Below, one piece after another: positions 1 through 8,792 of a stretch of DNA of 64,000 nt. A program made the translations under genes and the position numbers. This DNA is from Pseudomonas fluorescens (GTDB lineage Bacteria; Pseudomonadota; Gammaproteobacteria; Pseudomonadales; Pseudomonadaceae): assembly GCF_005938625.1 (NCBI RefSeq), contig NZ_VCNJ01000009.1:1-64000 (forward strand). The letters are read 5' to 3'. Under the pieces are notes generated by a model. The model did no database searches. It worked only from the letters and a program-made list of their open reading frames with translations, and had not been told where the DNA came from. Every line of letters starts with the position of its first letter. Position 1 is the stretch's first letter.

Positions 1-20
1 CTACGGCACTCTAACTCGGG

Positions 21-65
21 CTCATAATCCTTTGGTCCACGGTTCAAGTCCGTGTGGGCCCACCA
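21..65 (+). pseudogene. 3' half of a tRNA-Met (anticodon CAT), candidate attachment site
   Basis: From 21 the sequence reads as the anticodon loop CTCATAA, a variable region, a normal T arm with the GGTTCAAGTCC loop region, the acceptor strand GTGGGCCC reduced to its 3' side, and an encoded CCA ending at 65. The bases at 1-20 do not form a D arm or a matching anticodon 5' stem, so a complete tRNA cannot be folded. Identity to a tRNA therefore starts exactly at the anticodon loop. Islands that integrate into tRNA genes leave this kind of partial 3' copy at their far end. The alternative is an old decayed tRNA. The sequence is seen directly; the attachment-site role is inferred. Confidence 0.6.
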
Positions 66-71
66 AACCTG

Positions 72-96
72 AAAGCCGCGCAAATGCGCGGCTTTT
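72..96 (+). terminator. Rho-independent terminator after the tRNA fragment
   Basis: GCCGCGC and GCGCGGC arms enclose a short AAAT loop and are followed by TTTT. It sits directly behind the CCA end, as expected for the original downstream flank of the tRNA gene. Confidence 0.6.
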
Positions 97-179
97 GCGT
101 ATCTGAAGCGAAAAAAATGCGGCTCCTCAAATCGCGAAATAGCGTGTTCCGCCCATAATCTGTCCACTCGTGTGCACTG

Positions 180-506
180 ATGCTGCAACATTTCGCGTTT
201 TATACCTACGACGAAGGTGGGATCATCCAGTCGGGCGCACACCCGTACATAGCCGGCGATGGCGAGGATCTGAGACCAGCGCCATATGTACTGATAAACC
301 ATCTGCTCAAACCTGTTCGCTACGAGTCTGTCGAGTCGCTGCATGGCAACAGTCACGCGGGGGAATTGAGGTTGGTCGGATGGTCAGCCGATCAGTGGCT
401 TAAACGCCTGGATGTTGACGACAGTTGGATTACAGACTGGCGCCTCAAGTTGCTGCACGAGGAACCGCATCTGAACTCTACAAATTCGCTGGCAGAACGC
501 TTGTAG
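180..506 (+). CDS. hypothetical protein, 108 residues
   Basis: An open frame with no family I recognise. The product is mixed in composition, with Trp-rich acidic stretches (WSADQWLKRLDVDDSWITDW) and no signal peptide or membrane segment. No convincing ribosome binding site precedes the ATG at 180, so the start is uncertain. A clear terminator at 548-575 shortly downstream supports a transcribed gene. It lies between the tRNA remnant and core genes, so it may be leftover flank of an integrated element. Confidence 0.4.
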   Translation: MLQHFAFYTYDEGGIIQSGAHPYIAGDGEDLRPAPYVLINHLLKPVRYESVESLHGNSHAGELRLVGWSADQWLKRLDVDDSWITDWRLKLLHEEPHLNSTNSLAERL

Positions 507-547
507 CGGTCTGCGCGCAGAGAAAAACCGACGCTCGCTGCACATGC

Positions 548-575
548 TGAACCGCCCGTGATGGGCGGTTTTTTT
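548..575 (+). terminator. Rho-independent terminator
   Basis: AACCGCCC, a 4-base GTGA loop and TGGGCGGTT are followed by a run of T. It closes the 180-506 transcript. The 120 bases from here to the next gene hold only its promoter region. Confidence 0.8.
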
Positions 576-694
576 GCGTGTGCTTTTCTGCTCATGAGAT
601 CACCCTCCTGTAAATCAACCATTAACCAGTTCGTTACTTCAGTATCCAGGCCCCACAGCCGTGGCGCATCTGATGATCCGAAAAGGGAGTTTTC

Positions 695-1789
695 ATGGTT
701 GATGTCACTCGACGCTCATTCGTTGGATTTGCTGCGACGCTGCCGTTGCTGGCCCACAACCCCTGGGCACAGGCTCACATTGAAACCGCCTCGACAGCGG
801 CAACTTCTGATGACGTGCTGATCAACTTCAACGAAAGTCCTTGGGGACCCTCAGCGGCAGCCCGGCACGCGATGCAGGAAGGTATCGCCCTGTCGGGGCG
901 CTATCCCTACAAGATCCAGTATCGACTCAATGCACTGTTTGCCCGCCAGCAAGGCATTCCCGAGGATTTCGTCCAGACGTATAGCGGCTCCAAACAGGCC
1001 TTGCAGTATGCCGTGCATGCCTTCACGCAGCAGGGAAGTCTGGTCGTCGCCACACCGTCCTACGAAGATCCCGCCCAGGCGGCTCGCAGCAGGAAAGTCA
1101 CGGTTCATGAGGTATCTCTTGACGCAGAGCATGCTCACGACCTGCCGCGCATGCTGGCTGTCGACCCTCGGCCGGGGTTGATCTATATCTGCAACCCGAA
1201 CAATCCGACCGGCACCCTCACGGCCCGCAGCGATATCGAACTTGCCCTGAAGAACAAACCCAAAGGCTCGATTCTGTTGGTGGATGAGGCTTACATCGAT
1301 TTTTCGCAGGCCGCGACGTGCATCCCTCTGGTCAAGAATCACCCCGATCTGCTGGTGCTGCGTACCTTTTCGAAAATCTACGGCATGGCCGGAGCAAGGC
1401 TAGGCATCGCGGTGGGCAACCCGGCGCTGCTGGAACAACTTGAGGTGTTCGACAACTACAACGTACCGGCCGCATCGTCCCTGCTGGGAGCAATTGCCAG
1501 CCTTGAAGACGCGTCGTTGTTGACCCAAAGGAAACAGAACAATACGCGCCTGCGCGAGGAAACCGTCGCGTGGTTGAGCACCCGCGGTTTTCGCTGCACG
1601 GCGTCCCAGGCCAATTGCTTCATGATCGACGTCAGACGCCCGGCGAATGACGTGGTCAAGGCACTGGCCGAGCGCCGCGTGCATGTCGGTCGAGTATGGA
1701 AAGAATGGCCGACCTGGGTGCGTGTCAGTGTCGGCACGGACGATGACATGCGCCGATTCCGGGATGCGTTTGCCGAGGTTATGGGCTAA
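695..1789 (+). CDS. Tat-exported HisC-like PLP aminotransferase
   Basis: A class I/II aminotransferase of the histidinol-phosphate aminotransferase subfamily, 364 residues. NPNNPTG starts near residue 167, and the PLP Schiff-base lysine is K227 in the RTFSKIYGMAGARLG motif. The N terminus is a twin-arginine signal: RRSFVGF at 6-12, a hydrophobic stretch, then a probable cleavage after AQA near residue 28. The mature enzyme is therefore predicted to act in the periplasm, unlike ordinary cytoplasmic HisC. The start is fixed by AAAAGGGAG just upstream of ATG 695. The substrate is unknown; a role in histidine synthesis is unlikely given export. The gene stands alone, with the regulator at 1923 downstream on the same strand. 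Confidence 0.85.
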   Translation: MVDVTRRSFVGFAATLPLLAHNPWAQAHIETASTAATSDDVLINFNESPWGPSAAARHAMQEGIALSGRYPYKIQYRLNALFARQQGIPEDFVQTYSGSKQALQYAVHAFTQQGSLVVATPSYEDPAQAARSRKVTVHEVSLDAEHAHDLPRMLAVDPRPGLIYICNPNNPTGTLTARSDIELALKNKPKGSILLVDEAYIDFSQAATCIPLVKNHPDLLVLRTFSKIYGMAGARLGIAVGNPALLEQLEVFDNYNVPAASSLLGAIASLEDASLLTQRKQNNTRLREETVAWLSTRGFRCTASQANCFMIDVRRPANDVVKALAERRVHVGRVWKEWPTWVRVSVGTDDDMRRFRDAFAEVMG

Positions 1790-1922
1790 GCAACACGGGC
1801 ATGAAGCAACGGTCAGGTTTCAGCAGCTCAATATCGTCGACACGCAGGTGAAAACCTAATCATCGCCTGCAAGCGTCCCCTCTATTGAGCCTGTAACATG
1901 CGCAAGCCACCGATTCGCGCCA

Positions 1923-2399
1923 ATGGAGCCGCCCCCCTTGCCAGACATCCGCCCACCCGTGCTTGATGAAATCGACCGTCAGCTAATCGCCGCCCTGCAG
2001 ATCAATGCCCGTGAGAGCGTGGCCATGCTCGCCCGGCAGTTGGGCATTGCGCGCACCACCGTGACGTCGCGGCTGGCGCGGCTGGAAAAAGCCAAAGTGA
2101 TCACCGGTTATGGCGTGCGTCTGGGTCAGCGGGTAGTCGATGGCGGGTTGCAGGCGTATGTCGGGATCAAGGTGCAGCCGCGTTCCGGCAAAGAGGTGGT
2201 GCGCCGGTTGAGTGCGATGGCGCAGGTGCAGCAGTTGTGTGCGGTGAGTGGCGAGTTCGATTATGTGGCGTGGTTGCGTACGGATTCGCCGGAGCAACTG
2301 GATCAATTGCTCGATCAGATTGGCAGCGTGGACGGGGTGGAGAAAACCACGACGTCGATCATTTTGAGTAGCAAGATTGATCGGGGGCAGCCGGTTTAA
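1923..2399 (+). CDS. Lrp/AsnC family transcriptional regulator
   Basis: 158 residues. An AsnC-type winged helix-turn-helix lies at about 15-65 (LDEIDRQLIAALQINAR, then RTTVTSRLARLEKAKVITGY), followed by the RAM ligand-binding domain at about 70-150. It lies immediately upstream of davB on the same strand; in P. putida KT2440 an AsnC-type regulator (PP_0384, as I recall it) is likewise next to davB. The natural inference is that it senses lysine or a related amino acid and controls davBA. No strong Shine-Dalgarno precedes ATG 1923, so the first few residues are uncertain. Confidence 0.88.
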   Translation: MEPPPLPDIRPPVLDEIDRQLIAALQINARESVAMLARQLGIARTTVTSRLARLEKAKVITGYGVRLGQRVVDGGLQAYVGIKVQPRSGKEVVRRLSAMAQVQQLCAVSGEFDYVAWLRTDSPEQLDQLLDQIGSVDGVEKTTTSIILSSKIDRGQPV

Positions 2400-2430
2400 G
2401 ATTTCGATCGGGCTTCTCGGGTGGATTTCA

Positions 2431-2462
2431 GGGCCTCTTCGCGAGCAGGCCCGCTCGCGCAC
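2431..2462. repeat. Single family A REP element
   Basis: CGCGAGCAGGCCCGCTCGCG forms a compact hairpin related to the family A repeats found elsewhere in this window, but here only one unit is present instead of the usual inverted pair. Confidence 0.6.
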
Positions 2463-2486
2463 TTTGGTCGGAGTGCAGCCCCCAAT

Positions 2487-2519
2487 CGTCATATTGATTA
2501 TTAATCTGGCAAAATGACG
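2487..2519. promoter_or_regulatory. Inverted repeat upstream of davB, candidate AsnC-type operator
   Basis: CGTCAT (2487-2492) and ATGACG (2514-2519) face each other across an A/T-rich centre, ending about 100 bases before davB and just upstream of its candidate promoter. The layout suits an Lrp/AsnC dimer site for the regulator encoded at 1923-2399. Binding is inferred only. Confidence 0.4.
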
Positions 2520-2531
2520 ACACTTTGCGTC

Positions 2532-2560
2532 TTATTAACGTGTTCTACGCTCCCTAGAAT
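2532..2560 (+). promoter_or_regulatory. Candidate sigma-70 promoter of davBA
   Basis: TAGAAT at 2555-2560 matches the -10 consensus at five of six positions. A weak -35 TTATTA lies at 2532-2537 with a 17-base spacer. The davB start codon follows 62 bases later. Confidence 0.4.
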
Positions 2561-2622
2561 GGCTGGCATCTTTCCCTATACTCAGACGCGCATTCCGCGT
2601 CGGGTCGCCAGCAAGGTCAGCC

Positions 2623-4305
2623 ATGAACAAGAACAATCGCCATCCTGCAGACGGTAAGAAACCAGTCACCATTTTCGGTCCGGACTTTCCGTTCGCGTTC
2701 GACGACTGGATCGAACACCCGGCCGGTCTCGGCAACATTCCTGAGCACAATCACGGTGCTGAAGTGGCGATCGTCGGCGCTGGTATCGCCGGGCTGGTAG
2801 CCGCTTACGAACTGATGAAGCTCGGCTTGAAACCCGTGGTTTACGAAGCATCAAAACTCGGTGGCCGTCTGCGTTCGCAGGCCTTCAACGGCACTGACGG
2901 CATCGTCGCCGAATTGGGCGGCATGCGCTTCCCGGTGTCTTCCACCGCGTTCTATCATTACGTCGACAAGCTCGGCCTCGAAACCAAACCCTTCCCGAAC
3001 CCACTGACGCCAGCCTCCGGCAGCACCGTGATCGATCTGGAAGGCAAGACCCATTACGCACAGAAACTGGCGGATCTTCCTGCACTGTTCCAGGAAGTGG
3101 CTGACGCCTGGGCGGATGCGCTGGAGGCCGGTTCGCAGTTCGCCGATATCCAGCAAGCCATTCGCGACCGCGATGTGCCGCGCCTGAAAGAGCTGTGGAA
3201 TACTTTGGTGCCGCTGTGGGACGACCGCACGTTCTACGATTTCGTCGCCACCTCCGAGGCCTTCGCCAAACTGTCATTCCATCACCGTGAAGTGTTCGGT
3301 CAGGTCGGTTTCGGCACCGGCGGCTGGGACTCGGACTTCCCGAACTCGATGCTGGAAATCTTCCGCGTGGTGATGACCAATTGCGACGATCACCAACACT
3401 TGGTCGTCGGCGGCGTCGAACAGGTTCCACAAGGCATCTGGCGCCATGTGCCGGAACGCTGCGTGCACTGGCCCGAAGGCACCAGCCTGAAATCCCTGCA
3501 CCGTGGCGCGCCGCGTTCCGGCGTGAAGAAAATTGCCCACGCGGCGGATGGCCGTTTCGCGGTCACCGACAACAATGGCGACACCCGCGAATACGCCGCC
3601 GTGCTGACTACCTGCCAGAGCTGGCTGCTGACCACCCAGATCGAATGCGACGAAACCCTGTTCTCGCAGAAGATGTGGATGGCCCTCGACCGCACACGCT
3701 ACATGCAGTCGTCGAAGACCTTCGTGATGGTCGACCGGCCATTCTGGAAGGACAAGGACCCGGAAACCGGCCGCGATTTGATGAGCATGACCCTCACTGA
3801 TCGCCTGACCCGCGGCACTTACCTGTTCGACAACGGCGACGACAAACCGGGGGTGATCTGCCTGTCCTACTCATGGATGAGTGACGCACTGAAGATGCTC
3901 CCGCATCCGGTGGAAAAACGCGTTGAGCTGGCGTTGAATGCGTTGAAAAAGATCTACCCGAAAGTTGATATCGCCGCGCGAATCATTGGCGACCCGATCA
4001 CCGTGTCGTGGGAAGCCGATCCGTACTTCCTCGGTGCCTTCAAAGGTGCACTGCCCGGCCACTATCGCTACAACCAGCGCATGTACGCGCACTTCATGCA
4101 GGACGATATGCCGGCCGAGCAACGCGGGATTTTCATCGCCGGCGACGACGTTTCGTGGACACCGGCATGGGTGGAAGGCGCGGTGCAGACCTCGCTCAAC
4201 GCAGTGTGGGGAATCATGAAGCATTTCGGCGGTTCGACACATAAAGCGAACCCGGGCCCGGGTGATGTGTTCAAAGATATCGGCCCTATCGCCCTGCCCG
4301 AGTAA
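2623..4305 (+). CDS. davB: L-lysine 2-monooxygenase (flavin amine oxidase family)
   Basis: 560 residues, the length known for P. putida DavB. The enzyme oxidatively decarboxylates L-lysine to 5-aminovaleramide, the first step of the aminovalerate route of lysine breakdown. An FAD-binding Rossmann motif VAIVGAGIAG is at 48-57, with the flavin amine oxidase motif GGRLRSQ near 84 and the C-terminal FAD contact region GIFIAGDDVSWTPAWVEGAVQ near 505-525. The family also contains tryptophan 2-monooxygenase, but the partner davA 12 bases downstream and the pqqF neighbour reproduce the P. putida dav locus. AAGGTC precedes the ATG. Confidence 0.92.
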   Translation: MNKNNRHPADGKKPVTIFGPDFPFAFDDWIEHPAGLGNIPEHNHGAEVAIVGAGIAGLVAAYELMKLGLKPVVYEASKLGGRLRSQAFNGTDGIVAELGGMRFPVSSTAFYHYVDKLGLETKPFPNPLTPASGSTVIDLEGKTHYAQKLADLPALFQEVADAWADALEAGSQFADIQQAIRDRDVPRLKELWNTLVPLWDDRTFYDFVATSEAFAKLSFHHREVFGQVGFGTGGWDSDFPNSMLEIFRVVMTNCDDHQHLVVGGVEQVPQGIWRHVPERCVHWPEGTSLKSLHRGAPRSGVKKIAHAADGRFAVTDNNGDTREYAAVLTTCQSWLLTTQIECDETLFSQKMWMALDRTRYMQSSKTFVMVDRPFWKDKDPETGRDLMSMTLTDRLTRGTYLFDNGDDKPGVICLSYSWMSDALKMLPHPVEKRVELALNALKKIYPKVDIAARIIGDPITVSWEADPYFLGAFKGALPGHYRYNQRMYAHFMQDDMPAEQRGIFIAGDDVSWTPAWVEGAVQTSLNAVWGIMKHFGGSTHKANPGPGDVFKDIGPIALPE

Positions 4306-4317
4306 GAGGAATCCCTG

Positions 4318-5112
4318 ATGCGTGTAGCCCTTTACCAATGTCCACCGCTGCCCCTGGACCCTGCCGCCAACCTGCAACGCCTGCATCAACTGGCGATGGA
4401 GGCCAAGGGCGCCGACCTGCTGGTGTTGCCGGAGATGTTCATGACCGGCTACAACATTGGCGCCGAAGCGGTCAGCACCTTGGCCGAGGTTTACAACGGT
4501 GAGTGGGCACAGCAGATCGGGCGAATCGCCAAAGCCGCAGGTTTGGCGATTGTTTACGGCTATCCGGAGCGCACCGCCGACGGGCAGATCTACAACGCCG
4601 TGCAGTTGATCGATTCGCACGGCGAGCGCCTGTGCAATTACCGCAAGACGCATCTGTTCGGCGATCTGGATCGTTCGATGTTCAGCCCCGGCGATGATGA
4701 TTTCCCGATCGTCGAACTCAACGGCTGGAAGCTCGGTTTCCTGATCTGTTATGACCTGGAGTTTCCGGAAAACACCCGCCGTCTGGCGCTCGCCGGCGCC
4801 GAGCTGATTGTGGTGCCGACGGCGAACATGATTCCGTTCGATTTCGTCGCTGACGTCACCGTGCGATCGCGCGCCTTCGAAAACCAGTGCTACGTGGCCT
4901 ACGCCAACTATTGCGGCAGCGAAGGCGACATCCACTATTGCGGGCAAAGCAGCCTCGCCGCACCGGATGGCAGCCGCATCGCCCAGGCCGGACTCGACGA
5001 AGCGCTGATCATCGGCGAACTGGATCGACAGTCGATGCTCGACTCGCGCGCGGCCAATCGCTACCTCAGCGATCGCCGCCCGGAGCTTTACGGCGCGCTG
5101 AATCAGCGCTAA
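4318..5112 (+). CDS. davA: 5-aminovaleramide amidase (nitrilase superfamily)
   Basis: 264 residues. It hydrolyses the DavB product 5-aminovaleramide to 5-aminovalerate and ammonia. The nitrilase-fold catalytic triad is visible: E39 (LLVLPEMF), K110 (YRKTHLF) and C144 (LICYDLEFPE). GAGGA lies six bases before the ATG, and the gap to davB is only 12 bases, so the two are one operon. The later enzymes davT and davD are not in this window. Confidence 0.92.
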   Translation: MRVALYQCPPLPLDPAANLQRLHQLAMEAKGADLLVLPEMFMTGYNIGAEAVSTLAEVYNGEWAQQIGRIAKAAGLAIVYGYPERTADGQIYNAVQLIDSHGERLCNYRKTHLFGDLDRSMFSPGDDDFPIVELNGWKLGFLICYDLEFPENTRRLALAGAELIVVPTANMIPFDFVADVTVRSRAFENQCYVAYANYCGSEGDIHYCGQSSLAAPDGSRIAQAGLDEALIIGELDRQSMLDSRAANRYLSDRRPELYGALNQR

Positions 5113-5150
5113 TCCGCTAGCATTGGCACTTCACTGTTCTGGAAGTGCCC

Positions 5151-7565
5151 ATGCCTGCGCCGACTCACCCCCGCCCTCACACCGAAACCATGGCCAATGG
5201 CTTGCGCGTGACCCTGCGTCATGTGCCAGGTCTGAAGCGTAGCGCCGCCGCATTACGGGTGTCTGCCGGTAGCCACGACGCGCCATTGGCGTGGCCGGGG
5301 CTGGCGCATTTTCTTGAGCATTTGCTGTTTCTCGGCACCGAGCGTTTTCCTGCAGGCGAAGGGCTGATGGCCTATGTGCAAGGTCACGGCGGGCAGGTGA
5401 ATGCCAGTACTCGCGAACGCGCCACTGACTTTTTCTTTGAGCTACCGACGCAGTCGTTCAGCGGTGGGCTGGAGCGTCTGTCAGACATGCTCGCCAAGCC
5501 GCGTATGAATCTGGACGATCAGTTGCGGGAACGGGAAGTGTTGCAGGCGGAATTTGTCGCCTGGTCGCAGGATCCTGCGGCGCAGCAGCAGTTTGCCGTG
5601 TACGAAGGTTTACCGGCAGAGCACCCGTTGCGCGGATTTCATGCGGGGAATCGTGACAGCCTGCATGTCGAACAGCCTGCGTTTCAACAGGCCTTGAAGG
5701 ACTTCCACCAGCAGTTTTATCAGACTGGGCAGATGACCCTGAGCCTGGTCGGACCGCAGAGTCTTGATGAGTTGAAAGCATTAACGGAGAAATTCGCAGC
5801 GGCTTTACCGGCTGGGGATAAAGTTGCGCAGGCTCTGCCCTTGTCGTTAGCGGTGAAAAGTTATCAACAGGTCGATGAGCGACGCGGCAATCTGTTATTC
5901 GCGTTTGAGGCTCTGCCTGAATCGTCCAGCGAGGCGTTGGCGTTTCTTTGCCATTGGTTGAACAGCGCCAAGCCCGGCGGATTGCTCGCGCATTTGCAGC
6001 AGCAAAAACTGGCGGATGGATTAAAAGCCACGCCGATTTACCAATTCGCCGGGCAAGCATTGCTGGATCTGGAATTCAGCGCGCCGTCCCAATCGTTGAA
6101 AGCCATTCGCGACGACCTGCTCGATTGGGTGAGTTTCTTTGCTCAACAAGATTGGGCGCCACTGCGCGAGGAATACGCCGCCCTTCTTCAACGTCAGCAG
6201 CAAGTCAGAGGTGCGCTACAACTGGCGCGGCACGACAGTGAACAGCTGGAAAATGGTCTGTCAGACAAAGGCGCTGAAGCCCTCACTCAAATCCTCGGCG
6301 AAATCGGTACTGTGGATAACTTCAGCGAGCACTGGCACCTGCCCGCTGCCAATCCATTCCTGCGTGTCAGCGAACCTCTGGCCAATGCCGGGCTGATTCG
6401 CGGCCAGACCAGCGCCCACCGTGGCTTGCGAACGTTCGCTCAGGATCGCTCGCGCGGCCGTCGCGAACGCTCGCCGATGCAATTCAGCCAGGCATTGCCG
6501 GACAGCGGCGATGAAGGCGCGATCTATCTGCGTTGGCACATGGAAGCTGCAGCCACCGCTGATCTGCACTCAAGATTGCAACGCAGTCTTCGGCAAACGC
6601 AGCAGGACGCGCGCGAAGCCGGGGTGGAGGTGTCTTTCAACGCCACCGGTACTCAATGGCTCCTGAAGCTCACCGGGCTTTCGGAATCGATGCCCAGCAT
6701 CCTGGAGCACGCGCTGAAAAGTCTGACGCAAGTTGATGCGGATTCCTCACGCAGTGAGCCAGAAACCCCGCTGATCCCCATCCGCCAACTGCTCAAAACG
6801 CTGCCGGAACAGGTGCTGGAATCAGTCAACATCAGCGACGACGCCAGACACCTGTGGACAAGTTCACGCTGGGACGGCCTCGCTTTAGGTCTCAACCAAC
6901 AGACGCAAGCGGCTATGGGCCTGGCCTTGAGCCGCATTCCCGGGAGCCCGGACAATCAGTTGCCAGCGCCTGCGGCGATCCCGACGCAAAAACACTGGAG
7001 CCACATCGATACCGCGTCCAGCGAACACGCCTTGCTCCTGTGCTGCCCGACCGAAGGCCGCGACATCACCGACGAAGCTGCTTGGCGCCTGCTCGCGCAA
7101 CTTTGCCAGACACCGTTCTATCAGCGTTTGCGAGTCGAGCTGCAATTGGGCTACGCGGTGTTCAGTGCGCTGCGCCAGATGCAGGGCCAGACCACTCTCC
7201 TGTTCGGTGTGCAATCGCCAAGTGCCAAACCTGCGGCGTTGCTCAAGCACATTCAACAGTTTCTCAACGGCATTCCCGCGCTGATCGAAGAGCTTGATGA
7301 GGTCAGCCTCGGCCAGCAACGGCAAAACCTCGCCAATCAATTCGACGACGCCAATCTGTCCAGCAAAGACGCTGCCGAGCTGCTTTGGCAGGCCAGGCTC
7401 GCTGGCCACTCGTCGGATTATCTTGAGCAATTGATCATTGCGATCCGCCAACTGGATCGCCAGACACTGCTCAGCGCTGCACAGCGCTTGATCAAAGCCG
7501 AAGGCGGCTGGCTCTGCATCGCCAGCGATCCAGTGCCGCAAACCCCATGGCAAGCGGCAAATTGA
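5151..7565 (+). CDS. pqqF: PqqF, M16-family metalloprotease of PQQ biosynthesis
   Basis: 804 residues from ATG 5151. A GTG at 5145 would add two residues, but GGAAG at 5141-5145 is spaced for the ATG. The inverted zinc motif HFLEH is at 53-57, within the usual M16 context (SAGSHDAP, then LFLGTERFP), and the glutamate-rich third-ligand region follows about 75 residues later. PqqF, an insulinase-like enzyme, takes part in excising the crosslinked Glu-Tyr unit from PqqA. As in P. putida, it lies directly upstream of pqqA, separated by 155 bases that must carry the pqqA promoter. Confidence 0.92.
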   Translation: MPAPTHPRPHTETMANGLRVTLRHVPGLKRSAAALRVSAGSHDAPLAWPGLAHFLEHLLFLGTERFPAGEGLMAYVQGHGGQVNASTRERATDFFFELPTQSFSGGLERLSDMLAKPRMNLDDQLREREVLQAEFVAWSQDPAAQQQFAVYEGLPAEHPLRGFHAGNRDSLHVEQPAFQQALKDFHQQFYQTGQMTLSLVGPQSLDELKALTEKFAAALPAGDKVAQALPLSLAVKSYQQVDERRGNLLFAFEALPESSSEALAFLCHWLNSAKPGGLLAHLQQQKLADGLKATPIYQFAGQALLDLEFSAPSQSLKAIRDDLLDWVSFFAQQDWAPLREEYAALLQRQQQVRGALQLARHDSEQLENGLSDKGAEALTQILGEIGTVDNFSEHWHLPAANPFLRVSEPLANAGLIRGQTSAHRGLRTFAQDRSRGRRERSPMQFSQALPDSGDEGAIYLRWHMEAAATADLHSRLQRSLRQTQQDAREAGVEVSFNATGTQWLLKLTGLSESMPSILEHALKSLTQVDADSSRSEPETPLIPIRQLLKTLPEQVLESVNISDDARHLWTSSRWDGLALGLNQQTQAAMGLALSRIPGSPDNQLPAPAAIPTQKHWSHIDTASSEHALLLCCPTEGRDITDEAAWRLLAQLCQTPFYQRLRVELQLGYAVFSALRQMQGQTTLLFGVQSPSAKPAALLKHIQQFLNGIPALIEELDEVSLGQQRQNLANQFDDANLSSKDAAELLWQARLAGHSSDYLEQLIIAIRQLDRQTLLSAAQRLIKAEGGWLCIASDPVPQTPWQAAN

Positions 7566-7720
7566 TCATTACCGAGGCTGCAAGGAGCTTTCTCAAAGAT
7601 TCACGGGCAAACCCGGTGAAATTTTGAGTAACATAGCCGCCTAACTATTTGGAACATCTTTGCGCTGCCGTGGACTATACCTATGGACAGCGCTATCCCA
7701 CCAACCTGAAGGAGACACCC

Positions 7721-7795
7721 ATGTCCTGGACAAAACCAGCTTACACCGACCTGCGTATCGGCTTCGAAGTCACCATGTACTTCGCCAGCCGCTGA
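7721..7795 (+). CDS. pqqA: PqqA, precursor peptide of PQQ
   Basis: A 24-residue peptide beginning [14 protein letters not shown]. It contains E16 and Y20 in EVTMY, the glutamate and tyrosine that PqqE joins to build the PQQ skeleton. AAGGAGA precedes the ATG with ideal spacing, one of the strongest ribosome sites in the cluster, as expected for a substrate peptide. It is followed by a hairpin at 7821-7852 that would limit read-through into pqqB. Confidence 0.97.
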
Positions 7796-7820
7796 GTTCT
7801 GCTTACGTAGAATTGCAGTG

Positions 7821-7852
7821 CAACGCCTCGGTTCGCCGGGGCGTTTTATTTT
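7821..7852 (+). terminator. Attenuator-like hairpin between pqqA and pqqB
   Basis: AACGCCTCGG and its near complement CCGGGGCGTT enclose TTCG and run into TTTTATTTT. A partial terminator here would make more pqqA than pqqB-E message, which fits the stoichiometry of a peptide precursor and its enzymes. Confidence 0.75.
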
Positions 7853-7876
7853 CCGCGTTGAAATGATGGAGTGTTC

Positions 7877-8788
7877 ATGTTCGTCCAGATTCTGGGTTCG
7901 GCCGCCGGCGGCGGTTTTCCGCAGTGGAACTGCAACTGCGTCAATTGCGCAGGCTTTCGCGACGGCAGCCTGAATGCCAAGGCCCGCACCCAATCGTCCA
8001 TCGCGATTTCCGATGACGGCGTGAACTGGGTGTTGTGCAACGCCTCACCGGACATTCGCGCGCAGTTGCAAAGCTTCGTCCCGATGCAACCGGGCCGTGC
8101 GCTGCGCGACACCGGCATCAGCGCGATCATCCTGATGGACAGCCAGATCGACCACACCACCGGCCTGCTCAGCCTGCGCGAAGGTTGCCCGCATCAGGTC
8201 TGGTGCACGGACATGGTTCACGAAGACCTCAGCACCGGTTTCCCGCTGTTCAAGATGCTTACGCACTGGAACGGCGGGCTGGACTGGAACCGCATCGAAC
8301 TCGACCAGAGCTTCACCGTGGCCGCCTGCCCGAACCTGCGCTTCACCCCGCTACCGTTGCGCAGCGCCGCGCCACCGTATTCGCCGCACCGCTTCGATCC
8401 GCATCCGGGCGACAACATCGGCTTGATCGTGGAAGACCTGAATACCGGCGGCAAATTGTTCTACGCGCCGGGTCTGGGCAAGGTCGATGCGCCGCTGCTG
8501 GAAATCATGGCCAGCAGTGATTGCCTGCTGGTCGACGGCACCATGTGGGACGACGATGAGATGCAGCGCCGTGGCGTTGGCACTCGCACCGGTCGCGAGA
8601 TGGGCCATCTGGCACAGAACGGCCCTGGCGGCATGCTCGAAGTGCTGGAGCAGTTGCCTGAGCAGCGCAAAGTGCTTATCCACATCAACAACACCAACCC
8701 GATTCTCGATGAGGATTCGCCGGAGCGTGCGGAACTGGCGAGACGTAATGTTGAAGTGGCGTTCGATGGCATGAGTATTGTGCTGTAG
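7877..8788 (+). CDS. pqqB: PqqB, metallo-beta-lactamase-fold PQQ biosynthesis protein
   Basis: 303 residues from ATG 7877; an upstream in-frame GTG at 7871 is rejected because GGAG at 7868 is spaced for the ATG and family members start MFVQILGS. The N terminus has [18 protein letters not shown], the cysteine-rich zinc site typical of PqqB, and [10 protein letters not shown] supplies the modified metallo-hydrolase motif. PqqB is reported to act as an iron hydroxylase on the crosslinked tyrosine. A family A repeat pair separates it from pqqC. Confidence 0.95.
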   Translation: MFVQILGSAAGGGFPQWNCNCVNCAGFRDGSLNAKARTQSSIAISDDGVNWVLCNASPDIRAQLQSFVPMQPGRALRDTGISAIILMDSQIDHTTGLLSLREGCPHQVWCTDMVHEDLSTGFPLFKMLTHWNGGLDWNRIELDQSFTVAACPNLRFTPLPLRSAAPPYSPHRFDPHPGDNIGLIVEDLNTGGKLFYAPGLGKVDAPLLEIMASSDCLLVDGTMWDDDEMQRRGVGTRTGREMGHLAQNGPGGMLEVLEQLPEQRKVLIHINNTNPILDEDSPERAELARRNVEVAFDGMSIVL

Positions 8789-8792
8789 CGAC

